NCBI GenBank assembly: GCA_026913215.1
Contig: JAPTYK010000001.1
Span: 1,550,001 to 1,614,000, forward strand
Direction: 5' to 3'
Length of the DNA stretch: 64,000 nt
Source of the DNA: Streptomyces diastatochromogenes
GTDB lineage: Bacteria; Actinomycetota; Actinomycetes; Streptomycetales; Streptomycetaceae
In this document: in pieces, positions 27,534-37,005 of the stretch
Layout of the letters: each line of letters starts with the position of its first letter
Numbering within the stretch: the first letter of the stretch is position 1
Translations under genes and position numbers: made by a program
The notes under the pieces: generated by a model
The model's input: only the letters and a program-made list of their open reading frames with translations
The model's database searches: none
Told to the model about the DNA's origin: nothing

Positions 27534-28037
27534 GCCCCCGAGTCTGCCAGCGCCCACCCCCACCGCGCGCAACCGTCCCGCCGGGGCGGTGCCCACCGCC
27601 GCCGGGCCACCGCTGCCCCGTTGTGGGCCGCGCCCCGCTGGGCCTGTGCCTGCGCCCTCGCCGCCCCGTTGTGGGCAATCGTTCCGCTGGGGCGGAACGG
27701 GTGGGCACAACGGACCCGCGCCCTGCCGGCGCCAGAGGCTTCCGATCCTGGACCCGCACCCCGTGCACAGCTCCATGGGGTGCGGGTCCAGGCGCCGGAA
27801 CGCGGAGGCGCCGCTAGAGGGCGCCGTCCGTGTGCCCACCCGTCCCGCCCAGCGGGACGATTGCCCACACGGGCAGCGGGCACAGGCCAGCACAGTGCGG
27901 GCCCCACACGGGCACGGGGCGACGCCCGGCAGGGCGCGGGCCCCACGGGGGCGGGGCGAAGCGCTTCGTCCCGTAGGGGTGTAAGGCCCTCGAATGGGTG
28001 GTGGTGGCGGGGAGGGGTCGCTCGCGTGGGGACGGGG
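27534..28037. other. Long intergenic region filled with nested palindromes
   Basis: This 504-base gap between the WYL regulator start and the glycosyltransferase end contains no credible gene. Its central 27666-27873 part is an ordered set of inverted repeats (separate entry). Weaker related pieces flank it on both sides, for example CCCGTTGTGGGCCGCGCCCCGCTGGG at 27617-27642 and CACAGTGCGGGCCCCACACGGGCAC at 27891-27915. Confidence 0.7.
27666..27873. repeat. Pair of inverted 46-48-bp elements around a 16-bp perfect stem
   Basis: Element 1 (27666-27713) and element 2 (27828-27873) are near-identical in opposite orientation. Each contains GTGGGCAATCGT-CCGCTGG-GCGG-ACGGGTGGGCAC and is itself partly palindromic (GTTCCGC...GCGGAAC). 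Between them is a perfect hairpin: CCTGGACCCGCACCCC (27747-27762), 14-base loop, GGGGTGCGGGTCCAGG (27777-27792). The layout suggests a mobile or REP-like intergenic repeat of Streptomyces; no transposase is present. Confidence 0.75.
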
Positions 28038-29310
28038 TCAGCGGAGGCGGCGGACCATTCGCCCCGCACGGGCCTTCTGCGCGTAGACCGCGTCGATGAG
28101 GCGGCCGACCGCCCGGTGGACGCGGGCCCGCGCGGGCGGGTGGGTGCGCCGCCCGCGCCCCGGGTGAGGAGCTCGGTCCAGAGGGCCTCGTGGCGGGCGG
28201 CGATGCGTGTGGGGTCGAAGCGTTCGGAGGAGACGAGGGCGGCACGGCCGGTCTTGGCGCGGAGTTCGTCGTCCTCAACGAGCGCGCGGAGGGCGGCGGC
28301 GACCGCGGCGACGTCGTCGACGGGGACGAGACGTCCGTCGACCCCGTCCTCGATGATCTCGCGCGGCCCGTGGGGGCAGTCGGTGGAGACGACGGGCAGT
28401 CCGCACCGCATCGCCTCGACGATGGTCATGCCGAAGGACTCCCGCTGCGAGGTCACCGCGGCGATCGAGCCCTTGACCCATTCCGGTTCCATCGAGGTGA
28501 CCGTCCCCATGAGGAAGACCTGCCCGCCGAGCCCGAGGGCCTCGATCTGCCGGGCCAGCGGGCCCTTGAGGTCCTGGACGGCGTCGCCGGAGCCGTAGAT
28601 CCGCAGCTTCCAGTCGGGGTGGTCGGCGGCCACGGACGCGAAGGCGTCGATCAGCAGGTCGTAGCGCTTGACGTGGGTGAGGCGGCCCGCCGCGACGACG
28701 GTCCGGGACGCGGGGTCGGCGGGCGGCCCGGCGGGCGCGGGCACGCTGTTGGGGACGGACTCGATGCGCACGCCGGGCAGGCGGAGCTTCCGGTAGGCGC
28801 GGGCGTCGGCCTCGGTGACCGTGGTGACGGCGTCGAGGAGCGCGTACTCGTGGCGGATGTCGCGGCGCAGCCGGTAGCGGTGGCCGTCGAGGATCAGGTG
28901 TTCCTGGCCGACGAGGACCGGCCCCCGGCGGGCCTGCCGGGCGAGGTGCACGTTGAGTCCGGGGCGGGTGCCGACGAGGACGTCGGCCTCCACGCCGCGC
29001 AGGTGCTCCCGATGCGGGCGTCGGTGAGCGCGCTGTACTGCTTCCAGCGGCCGTCGCCGCGCGGGAAGACCTCGGCGGGCCGGTGGAAGTCGGGGTGGTC
29101 GCCGTCGTATCCGGGACTGTCCTTCCGCAGGTCGACGAGGTGACGCAGGGTGACACCGGCCGGCAGGCCGAGGATCGGGCGGTCACGGTGGCGGAACACC
29201 GAGACGATCTCGACCTCGTGGCGTTCCGCCAGTTCCTCGGCGAGGGTGAACGTGGTCCGGATCGTCCCGCCGTAGTGGTAGCCGTTGTGGAGCAGAAAAG
29301 AGATACGCAT
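28038..29310 (-). CDS. Family 4 glycosyltransferase (frameshifted)
   Basis: This is a GT-B fold glycosyltransferase (GT4) of about 424 residues. The N-terminus 'ISFLLHNGYHYGGTIRTTFTLAEEL' (key 'HNGYHYGGTIRT') is typical of the acceptor domain. The donor domain has 'TVVAAGRLTHVKRYDLLIDAF', 'IYGSGDAVQDL' and the E-x7-E element 'SFGMTIVEAMRCGLPVVSTDCPHGPREII'. ATG 29310 starts the protein. A frame break near 29010 and one near 28155 are repaired by single bases, the latter giving the natural end 'AQKARAGRMVRRLR'. It is alone in its transcription unit. The product may be a cell-surface glycan or glycosylated metabolite; this is not determinable here. Confidence 0.85.
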
Positions 29311-29382
29311 CGCGCCGCCGGTTCCCCGGTCAGTCGGTCAGTCGGTCGGTGCCCGACTGTACTGCCGGGGCCGGGGCGCCGC

Positions 29383-30673
29383 TCACGGGCGGTAGCCGAG
29401 CTGGGGTACGGTCGCGCAGTTCTCCGTCATGTCGCCCTGGCTCACCCAGCCCCGCCCGTCCTGCCAACGGGCCACGGACAGACAGGTGTTGCGGGTCGCG
29501 GGCGGCCGGGCCAGGTGCTCGAACCGTACGGGAAGGAGCAGTCCGCGCGCGGTGTAGGGCTCCGGACGGTTCATGAAGCCCTCGACGCAGCTCCGGGTGA
29601 GCGCGCCCCCGGCGAGGCAGGAGCGGGCCGCGTCGGTGAACCACATCGCCGCCGCCCATCCTTCCAGCTGCCACTGGGACGGGGGCCGGTCGCCCATCGC
29701 CGTGCGGAACGCGCGGACGGCCGGATGTCCGGTGTCCTCGTAGTTCCGGCTGGAGCCCGTCACCCACAGCGAGGCCCGGCAGCCGGGGCGCGGGCGTAGT
29801 CGTCGGGGACGGCCGAGGACCAGTTCTGCACGTTGGTGACCTTGGCGGCGACCCGGACCCCGAGCGTCTCCATCGCCTCGCACAGCCGCACGTTGCCGTG
29901 GGTGTCCATCGCGTCGAAGAGGAGGTCGGCGTGTTCGGCCCGCAGATCGGCGGCGACGGCGCGGAAGTCGGGCAGGGCGAAGTCGACCTGTTCGTCGACG
30001 ACCCGGTAGCCCTCGGCGCGCAGTCCGCGGGCGACCAGCCGGGCGTAGGCGGCGGAGGCGGCCTGGTTGTAGGAGACGACGGCGGCGGTCCGCGCGCCCA
30101 GCTTCTCGTGGAAGTACCGGTAGACCTCGGTGCCGCCGTAGAGCGTGCCGTCCCAGCCGGGTGCGCGGCCGGTGCGCGGGGCGGAGCTGCCGTAGATGCC
30201 GTAGAGGTGCGGATAGGTGTCGTAGGCGGGGGTGAGGGCTGGCCGCCGATGTCGGGGACCCCGGCCCTGGCGACGAGGGGGGCGCCCGCGTAGTCGAGGG
30301 CGGTGGTGGCGACGAGCGCGAAGACGCCGCGCTCGTCGACGAACCGGTGCACGCACGCGTTGTTGCCGACGCCGCTTCCGCCGTCGTCGCAGGTCTCGAC
30401 CTCGATCCGGCGGCCGTCGATGCCGCCGTGCGCGTTGAGGGCGTCGAACCAGGCGCGGGCTCCGTCGCGCGGGCCGGTGAAGGTCTGGCCGCCGACCGGG
30501 CTGGTGGCGCTGGTGATGATGCCGACGCGGAGCGGCTCACCGCCGGAGGGGTTGGCGGTGGGCCGCGTCTGGAAGGCGCTCTCCGGGAGCCGGCTGCCGC
30601 AGCCCGTGAGGAGTGCGAGCAGCAGGGCCAGGAGCAGCGCCGCGGCCGTCTCAGCAGCCCGGGACGGTGACAC
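29383..30673 (-). CDS. Branched-chain-type ABC substrate-binding lipoprotein (frameshifted)
   Basis: This is a periplasmic-binding-fold lipoprotein of the Leu/Ile/Val (type 1) family, about 430 residues. The lipobox is 'LLTGCGS'. Domain features are 'PLRVGIITSATSPVGGQTFTGPRDG' (short key 'GIITSATSPVGG'), 'GARAWFDALNAHGGIDGR', 'VVSYNQAASAAYARL' and 'LEGWAAAMWFTDA'. The GTG at 30673 overlaps the end of the upstream lipoprotein gene by 23 bases. Frame breaks near 30238 and 29783 are single-base. The divergent fused permease and LivG/LivF on the other strand complete the transporter. The ligand could be a branched-chain amino acid, amide or urea. Confidence 0.8.
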
Positions 30674-31190
30674 CGCTCAGCTCGACCAGGCCGCACAGGG
30701 TCTTCACGGAGACCTTCCAGGTGTCGTTCTGGAGGACGGAGGTGCCCTTCGCGCCGGGCAGGGTCGGGGTTCCGCCGACCAGCAGGTCGTAGGTGACGTC
30801 GGCGCCGGTGGCGGAGGTGAACTGGATGCCGGTGACCTTCGCGGCGGTCATGGCCGCGTTCTTGTCGCCGGCGAAGGCGCCGAGCACCGGCCGCATCTGT
30901 TCCCCGTTCTCCAGGAGCCCCACCTTCTCGGCGACGGGTGTCCTGGGGTCGAAGAACGCCGTCCAGTTCTTGGTGATCCGCGCCTTGGCGGCGACCGGAT
31001 CGGTGGGGGCGGAGGCCTGCGGGGACGAGGAGGAGGCGGCGGAGGGGGGCGAGGACGTGCCGCCGCTCTTCCCGCCGTCGTCGTTCGAGCAGCTCGCGAG
31101 GGCGGGGGCCAGGGCGAGGACGGCGACGGTCCCGAGCACCGCGAGACGGGAGCGTCCACCGCGTCGTACGACATCCATCTGGCTCACCAC
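30651..31190 (-). CDS. Small lipoprotein of unknown function
   Basis: This is an intact 179-residue predicted lipoprotein. The signal peptide ends with lipobox 'ALASC', then comes a Gly/Ser/Pro-rich linker and a domain with 'ARITKNWTAFFDPRTPVAEKVGLLENG' and 'WKVSVKTLCGLVELSG', containing two Cys near the end. The domain resembles the low-molecular-weight antigen/NTF2-like repeat lipoproteins of actinobacteria. GTG 31190 has a GGAGGG site; ATG 31178 is an in-frame alternative. It is probably co-transcribed with the following binding protein. Function is unknown. Confidence 0.72.
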   Translation of the reverse strand: MVSQMDVVRRGGRSRLAVLGTVAVLALAPALASCSNDDGGKSGGTSSPPSAASSSSPQASAPTDPVAAKARITKNWTAFFDPRTPVAEKVGLLENGEQMRPVLGAFAGDKNAAMTAAKVTGIQFTSATGADVTYDLLVGGTPTLPGAKGTSVLQNDTWKVSVKTLCGLVELSGVTVPGC

Positions 31191-31290
31191 CGGGCGTCCC
31201 TCCAGTCCGGAGAGGCTGGTGTTTCCAGGGTGGGACGGATCAGGGCATAGTGCAAGGAAAAGGACCGGAGAGGAGACGAGGGAGGCCTCC

Positions 31291-31686
31291 GTGCCGACAT
31301 CGCGGATCCTGCTGTGGAGCGGTCTCGCGGCGGCCGCCGGGGGCGCGGTGCTCTGCGCGCTCGGCTGGTACGGGATCTCCGGCGAGCGCTTCGCGGAGCG
31401 CCAGCTGCCCTATCTGGCCTCGTGCACGGTGCCGGGGGCGGCGCTGATCGTGGCGGGCGCGGTCCTGGCCGGGGCGGCCGCGCTGCTCCCCGGGCGCCCT
31501 CCGGAGCCGCGGCCCGCCGAACCGGAGGAGACTCCCCGCCGTCCTCGGACGGCCCCTCCTGCGGGTCCCGGGCGGGACCCTCGCGCACGCCCGGACTGCC
31601 CGCTGGTGGCGGGCAAGCCGGAGGCCGTGCCGGCGGGGGACGCGGAGCTCGCCCCCTGCCCGGTGTGTGAGCCGTGGCCTCCCTGA
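31291..31686 (+). CDS. Small membrane protein before the Liv permease
   Basis: This is a 131-residue protein with two hydrophobic helices ('ILLWSGLAAAAGGAVLCALG' and 'GAALIVAGAVLAGAAALL') and a Pro/Arg-rich cytoplasmic tail containing three or more Cys ('PDCPLVAG', 'APCPVCEP'). GTG 31291 follows GGAGG. Its end overlaps the permease start (GTG 31674) by 13 bases, so it is part of that operon. I do not recognise the family. The Cys pair could bind metal. Confidence 0.6.
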   Translation: MPTSRILLWSGLAAAAGGAVLCALGWYGISGERFAERQLPYLASCTVPGAALIVAGAVLAGAAALLPGRPPEPRPAEPEETPRRPRTAPPAGPGRDPRARPDCPLVAGKPEAVPAGDAELAPCPVCEPWPP

Positions 31687-33397
31687 CGTACGAGCTGACG
31701 CTCGCCGGCCTCGCGGTCGGCAGCGCCGCCGCGCTCACCGGCATCGGACTGGTCGTCACCCACCGGGCGACGGGCGTCCTGAACCTGGCGCACGGCGCGG
31801 TCGCCATGGTCTGCGCGTACGTGCTCCGCCAGCTGGTGGTGGGCTGGGGCTGGCCGCTGCCCCTGGGCGCCCTGGTCACGCTCCTGCTGTTCGCCCCGCC
31901 CTCGGGCTCGCGCTCGACGCCGGTGTCTTCCGCCCCTGGCGCGCCGCGCTCGAACCCGGCGCGGACCCTGGTGGCGACGATCGGCGTCTTCGTCCTCCTG
32001 GTGGGCGGGGCGGTGCTGCTGTGGGGCCCGGGGCGCGGGACGACGCGCCCGTGCTGCTCGGCGACGACCCGTGGGCGCGGCTCGCGGCGGTGGCGGCGCC
32101 GGCCTGTCTGGTGGGGGCGGTGACCCGGTGGACGCGGTTCGGCCGGGAGCTGCGGGCGGTGGTGGACAACCGGCCGCTCGCCGTCCTGGCGGGGATCGAC
32201 GCGGACCGGGTCGCGGCGGCGGGCTGGGCGTTCGGCGCGTTCACGGCGGGGCTCACGGGGTGCTGCTCGCCCCGTACGTACGGCTCGACCCGTACGGGAT
32301 GCCGCTGCTCGTGGTGGAGGTGATCGCGGTCGCGGTGATCGCCCGGATGCGGTCGCTGCCGGTGGCGGTCGGGGCGGCCCTGGCGATCGGCGTGGCCCAG
32401 GCGCAGCTGACCCGGCTGCACCCGGAGGGCTGGGCGGGGCCGCTGCTCCGGGCCGTCGGGGCGAACCTGTTCGTGGTGGCGCTCCTGGTGGCGGCGCTCG
32501 TCCTGCCGGGCGTCGGCGGCGAGGGCCGGGACGCCCTGCCGCCCCCGGCGCGGGCCACCCGGGTCCCCGCGCCCTTGTGGCCGGTCGTCGGCGTCCTGTT
32601 CCTGCTCCCCTGGGCCTGGCGGGCTCCGACCTGCACACGGCGGTCCAGGTGCCCGCGCTCGCGGTGGTCCTCCTGTCCCTGGTCGTGGTGGCGGGCCGGG
32701 GCGGTCAGATCGCGCTGGGCCAGGCGGCGTACGCGGGCCTCGGCGCCCTGTTCACGGCGCTCCTGGCGACGGCGGGGTCCCGGCCCTGGCCGCGCTGGGC
32801 CTCGCGGTGCCCCTGGTGGCCGTGACCGGTCTGGTGACGGGCGGCCGGCGATCCGGCGGCACGGCCTGGCCCTCGCCCTGGCGACCCTCGCCGTGGGGTG
32901 GCGGTGAGCCGTTTCGTCCTCACCCAGCCGTACGCGACGGCGGGCCTGGCGCTCGACCGCCCGGCGGGCTTCTCCGACGACCGCGCCTACTACGCCCTGG
33001 AGCTGCTCGTCCTGGCCGGCTGCCTGGCCCTGGTGGCGGCCCTCCGCCGGGGCCGCACGGGCCGCGCCCTCGCCGCCCTGCGCGACCACGAGCCGGGCGC
33101 CGAGGCGGCGGGCGTCCCGTCCCCGCCTCAAGCTCCTCGCCTTCGTCCTCGGCGCCGCCCTGGCCGCCCTCGGCGGCGGCCTCCTCGGCATGGGCCTGCG
33201 CGCCTTCGACCCGGAGCAGTACGACCCGGTCCGCGGCCTCCTCTGGTTCGCCGCCGTCCTCGTCCTCGGCGCCGACAGCCTCCTCACCCCCTGGCCGCCG
33301 CCGCCCTCCTCACCGCACTCGACGCGGGCCCCAAGCAGGCACGGCCGCCGCCCTCGTCGGCCTCCTGGCCACCCTGACGGGCCGGCTCCCCCACTGA
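31674..33397 (+). CDS. Fused LivH-LivM branched-chain ABC permease (frameshifted)
   Basis: The first half is LivH-like ('GLAVGSAAALTGIGLVVTHRATGVLNLAHGA', key 'LTGIGLVVTHRATGVLNLAHG'-type start). The second half is LivM-like ('VVAGRGGQIALGQAAYAGLGALF' and 'RLKLLAFVLGAALAALGGGLLG'). No stop/start pair with a ribosome-binding site was found between them around 32530-32620, so the two permease domains seem joined in one polypeptide of about 575 residues. At least four frame breaks (near 31898, 32260, 32625, 32780, 33115, 33300) complicate the reading. GTG 31674 opens the gene. It works with LivG and LivF downstream and the binding protein upstream. Confidence 0.72.
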
Positions 33398-33525
33398 CGC
33401 ACCTGCTGCCCCCGGCCCGGCGGACGCCCGCGGGAGCCAGGGGCTCCCCGTCCACGCCCCGCGCCCCCGACCGGTCGGGCCGGAGGCCGGACGCGCCCCG
33501 CGCCGCCGCGCCCGGCGACGGCCCC

Positions 33526-34184
33526 GTGCCCCGTACGGGACTCCGCGCCCACGACCTCAGCTTCACCCACCCCGGAGGGGTCGCCGCCCTCTCCCACGTC
33601 ACGCTCGTCCTCGCGCCCGCCCGCGTCACGGCGCTCGTCGGGCCCAACGGCGCCGGCAAGAGCACCCTCTTCGACTGTCTGGCCGGGACGCTGCGGCCCG
33701 CCGGGGCAGGGCAGGATCACGCTCGACGGGGCCGACATCACCGCGCGGCCGCCCACGCCCGGACGCGTCTCGAGGTCGCCCGGACGTTCCAGCGGCTCGC
33801 CGTCTTCCCGTCGCTCACCGTCGAGGAGAACGTCCGGCTCGGCGCGGAGCGGGGCGGCGGGCGGCGGGACCCGGCCGCCGTGGAGCGGAGCCTGCGGCTG
33901 CTGGGCCTCGCCGGGCCCGTACGGCACCGGCCGGCGGCGGACCTGCCGACGGGGACGCTGCGCCGGGTCGAGCTGGCCCGCGCGCTGGCCGGACGGCCGC
34001 ACACGCTGCTCCTCGACGAGCCGGCCGCCGGGCTCGACGCCGCCGAGACGGCCGCGCTCGCCCGGATCCTGGCGGCCCTCGCGGCGGACGGCCTGACCGT
34101 CCTCGTCGTCGAGCACGACCCGGACCTCGTCTCCGGGATCGCGCACACCGTGCACACCATGGAGGGGGCCGGATCCTGTCGTGA
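33526..34184 (+). CDS. livG: LivG-type ABC ATPase (frameshifted)
   Basis: This is the first ATPase of the branched-chain-type transporter. Walker A is 'GPNGAGKST'. The LivG-type 'RTFQRLAVFPSLTVEENVRLG' follows, then the weak signature 'LPTGTLRRVELARALAGRP' and Walker B 'TLLLDEPAAGLD'. The switch His is in 'VVEHDPDLV'. The start is uncertain; GTG 33526 gives 'PRTGLRAHDLSFTHPGG'. Frame breaks near 33705-33750 and at 34165 are repaired by single bases, giving the natural end 'MEGGRILS'. The signature motif departs from LSGGQ. Confidence 0.78.
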
Positions 34185-34817
34185 GCGTCGAGATGGCCCT
34201 GCGCGCCGCCCGGGTCCGCTACGGCCCCTGGAGGCCCTGCACGGCCTCGACCTGCCCCTGCCGGCCGGGACGGTGACCGTCCTCCTGGGCCGCAACGGCG
34301 CGGGCCGGACGACCGCCCTGCGCGCCCTCGCCGGGACGGTGGGCCTGTCGGCGGGCCGGGTGGAGTGGCGGGGGCCGACGTGACCCGTCTGCCGGCGCAC
34401 GCGCGGAGCGCCGCGGGCTGTGCTTCGTACCGGACCTGCGGGCGGTGTACGCGGGCCTCACCGTCACGGAGAACCTCGCCCTCGCCGCGCCCGGCGCCAC
34501 CGCCCCGTACCCCGAGCTCGTCCCGCTCCTGTCCAGGACCGCCGGGACGCTGTCCGGCGGGGAGCGCCGGATGCTGGCGGTCTCCCGCGCGCTGCTCGCA
34601 CGCGCGCGCGTGGTGCTGGTCGACGAGCCGTCGCTCGGCATGGCCCGCCGGTCGCGGCCCGTACGTACCGGATGCTCGCGGCGCTCGCCGTGGAGCGCGG
34701 GGCGGCCGTGGTCCTGGCCGAGCAGCGCGTACCGGACGGGCTGCCGCCCGGTTCGCTCGTCCACGAGCTGCGGCGCGGCTCCCGCGCGTCGAGCGGCGAG
34801 CCGCCGAGTACCGGTGA
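34181..34817 (+). CDS. livF: LivF-type ABC ATPase with Arg in the P-loop (frameshifted)
   Basis: This is the second ATPase of the Liv-type transporter, about 213 residues. GTG 34181 overlaps the LivG stop by four bases. Motifs: 'YGPLEALHGLDLPLPAG', P-loop 'GRNGAGRTT' (the usual Lys is Arg), 'FVPDLRAVYAGLTVTENL', signature 'LSGGERRMLAVSRALLARA' and Walker B 'VVLVDEPSLGMA'. Frame breaks near 34375-34410 and 34650 are single-base. The stop at 34817 lies 4 bases from the convergent rpf stop. The Lys-to-Arg change would be expected to weaken ATP hydrolysis unless LivG supplies the active site. Confidence 0.76.
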
Positions 34818-34821
34818 GCCC

Positions 34822-35497
34822 TCAGAGCGGGTCGATCCGCAGCATGGTGCCGACGACGATCCGGTTCGGGTCGGGTCCGATCAGGCTCCGGTTCGCCGCG
34901 TACAGCGCCTGCCAGCCGCCCTTGACCGCGAAGCGGCGGGCGATCGAGCCGAGCGTGTCGCCGGCCTGCACGGTGTGGACGCGCCCGGACAGGCCGTACC
35001 GCCGGGAGCAGACGGGCCAGGCCCCCAGCCCTGGGTGCGCAGCACCTCCTCGGCGACGGTGATCTGCCGCTGCCGGGTCGCCAGGTCGGCGCGCGGGGCG
35101 TACTTCAGGCCGCCGTGCCCGACCCAGGTGGGGTGCCAGAACTGGAGCCCGCCGTAGAAGCCGTTCCCGGTGTTCGCGTTCCAGCGTCCGCTGCTCTCGC
35201 ACTCGGCGACGCACCCCCACGGCCACTGGTCCTTCGCGCAGGCGTACGAGGGCACGGCGGCGGCCGGGGCCCCGAGGACGCGGAGGCGGCTTCCCCGAGC
35301 GCGTCCGACACGTCCTGGAGCGCGGCGGAGGCCTCTTCCGGGCCTCGGCGGACGCCTCCCGGACGACGTCCGAGGCGGCGGGCGCGTCCCCGGGCCGGAG
35401 ACGCGTCCCTGGCCAGGGCGGATGCCGGGGCCAGGGCGAGGCGCGGCGCGGACGCCGCCACGAGGGAACCCGCTGTCCAAAATCGGATCTTCGACAT
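34822..35497 (-). CDS. rpf: Resuscitation-promoting factor with LysM domain (frameshifted)
   Basis: This is a secreted peptidoglycan-cleaving Rpf protein of about 225 residues. After a signal peptide ('TAGSLVAASAPRLALAPASA') and Ala-rich linker comes the Rpf transglycosylase domain: 'WPWGCVAECESSGRWNANTGNGFYGGLQF' (key 'AECESSGRW' with the catalytic Glu) and 'WVGHGGLKYAPRADLATRQRQI'. A C-terminal LysM domain follows ('HTVQAGDTLGSIARRF' ... 'GPDPNRIVVGTMLRI'). Such enzymes promote spore germination and growth restart. ATG 35497 is the start. Frame breaks near 35275-35340 and 35025 are single-base. Confidence 0.87.
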
Positions 35498-35713
35498 CGG
35501 GAAGGCTAGGCAGCGCCTCCGCGCCCCCGGCCCGTGCCGCGCGGAACACTGTTCACACCCCACCCGGTCGGAGTCACGCGCCCCCTCGCCCGTGCCGCGG
35601 GCAACTTGCCTCGCTTCCACGCGTGACCCCGGCCGAGGCTGACCCGTTGAACTCGGCATGAGGCGCCCGGGAACGGCCCGGCGTCCCCCCGTACCGAGTC
35701 CAGGGAGCCCCCC

Positions 35714-36496
35714 GTGCCGCGCATGCTCGACGTCAGCGAGGACGTACGCGCCGAGATCGGCGACGAAGAAGCGGACCGGCTGCTCGCCGGCGACAACGCC
35801 CCGGGCAGCTACGACTGCACCTCCTGCCGCACGCCGGGGGACTCCGAGCAGGAGCGCACCAGCACGGTGCTGTTCGTCGGCGAGGAGACCGCGGTCCTCG
35901 CGTTCGCCCACGCCACCTGCATCCCCTCGCAGGTCGTCCGGGTCGCCGAGGAGCAGCTCCAGGGCGCCGTCGCCTCCATCACGGCCTCCGACGCGGCCGA
36001 CGCGCTCTCCGCCTCCCACCCCGAGCAGGCCGTGCTCGGGGTGACCAGCGGTCTCGTCCTGATCCAGGGCGAGCTGCACCCGGCGCTCGTCGTGGAGCCG
36101 ACCGCGCCGGTGGCCCGTCCGGGTTCGGACGGGCTCACCGACGAGTTCCTGCCGCTCCTGTCCGAGCAGGGCTTCCAGCCGGTCATGAGCCTCGACGAGA
36201 CGCCGGCGGCGCTGCCGGGCTGGTCGGTCCTGGTCGCCATGGGCCAGCTGCACTCCGTGCTCCAGCCGGGGCCGGGCGGTGCCGGCCAGGCCGCCTGGTG
36301 GCAGGCGCACCAGCCGCTCCAGGTCACCGAGGGCTGGCGGGCGGCGGCCAACAAGTCGCACACGGTCCTGGTCTTCGCCGCCCCGGTGGGCTCGATCGGC
36401 CAGCAGCCGCGCGAGGACCTGCTGCGCGACGCCCTGGAGAAGGCCGCCGCGAACGGCCGCCTGGTGGCCGCCGCGATGCCGCTGGCCGGCACCTGA
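35714..36496 (+). CDS. Conserved actinobacterial hypothetical protein
   Basis: This is an intact 260-residue cytoplasmic protein with no membrane helix. The N-terminal part has a C-x2-C pair ('DCTSCRTPG') and 'TVLFVGEETAVLAFAHATC'. The C-terminal half has 'GWSVLVAMGQLHSVLQPG' and 'GWRAAANKSHTVLVFAAPVG'. I do not recognise a named domain. GTG 35714 is the start. It is divergent from rpf and precedes a small conserved ORF. The Cys/His pattern may indicate zinc binding; no function is proposed. Confidence 0.7.
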   Translation: MPRMLDVSEDVRAEIGDEEADRLLAGDNAPGSYDCTSCRTPGDSEQERTSTVLFVGEETAVLAFAHATCIPSQVVRVAEEQLQGAVASITASDAADALSASHPEQAVLGVTSGLVLIQGELHPALVVEPTAPVARPGSDGLTDEFLPLLSEQGFQPVMSLDETPAALPGWSVLVAMGQLHSVLQPGPGGAGQAAWWQAHQPLQVTEGWRAAANKSHTVLVFAAPVGSIGQQPREDLLRDALEKAAANGRLVAAAMPLAGT

Positions 36497-36628
36497 TGGA
36501 GGACCGCAGGCCCGGCATAGGGTGGGCGCGCGTCCCCGGGGCGGGTGTTCCGACCGTGCCGCGCCCCGCGGCGCTCCCCTTCGGAGAGCCGCCCGCATCC
36601 GACGGGCGGCGGGGTCGTTGGCACCTAC

Positions 36629-36933
36629 GTGCACCCATACGACCCGTTCCTCCAGCCGTATCCGAACCCGATCCCTCCGATGCGCCCCGCGCGGGACGTC
36701 TCGGGGCCCTTCGCCCACGCCGATCTTCGACGCCCTGTACTCGGAGTACCGCAGGTCGTTCCGTACGCTGCCGGGCGACCGCAGCGGTGAGGAGGAGCTG
36801 GGCTTCGGGCCTTCGGCACGGTCCTGAGCACGGGCCTGTACGGGCAGGCGCACCGGCCCGCGGCGGCGTACCCGGTGCCGCAGCATCCGCACCCCCAGGC
36901 GGCGCTGCCACCGGGGCCCCGCAGGGTCTCTAG
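36629..36933 (+). CDS. Small hypothetical protein (frameshifted)
   Basis: Three frames in a row carry protein-like sequence: 'VHPYDPFLQPYPNPIPPMRPARD', then 'IFDALYSEYRRSFRTLPGDRSGEEELGF', then 'GTVLSTGLYGQAHRPAAAYPVP'. Joining them with two single-base repairs (near 36722 and 36812) gives a Pro/Tyr-rich protein of roughly 100 residues, similar in style to small conserved Streptomyces proteins. GTG 36629 is a tentative start; the end at 36933 is also uncertain. Function is unknown. Confidence 0.45.
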
Positions 36934-36946
36934 GCGCGGACGGCGC

Positions 36947-36996
36947 GACACGGCGGAGGGCCGGGGCTCGATCGAGCCCCGGCCCTCCGCCGTGTC
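36947..36996. terminator. 50-bp perfect palindromic terminator
   Basis: A perfect 25+25 inverted repeat centred on GCTCGATCGAGC lies 9 bases after the der stop (minus strand) and 13 bases after the small ORF on the plus strand. It probably terminates both. Confidence 0.88.
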
Positions 36997-37005
36997 GGAC
37001 AGGTG

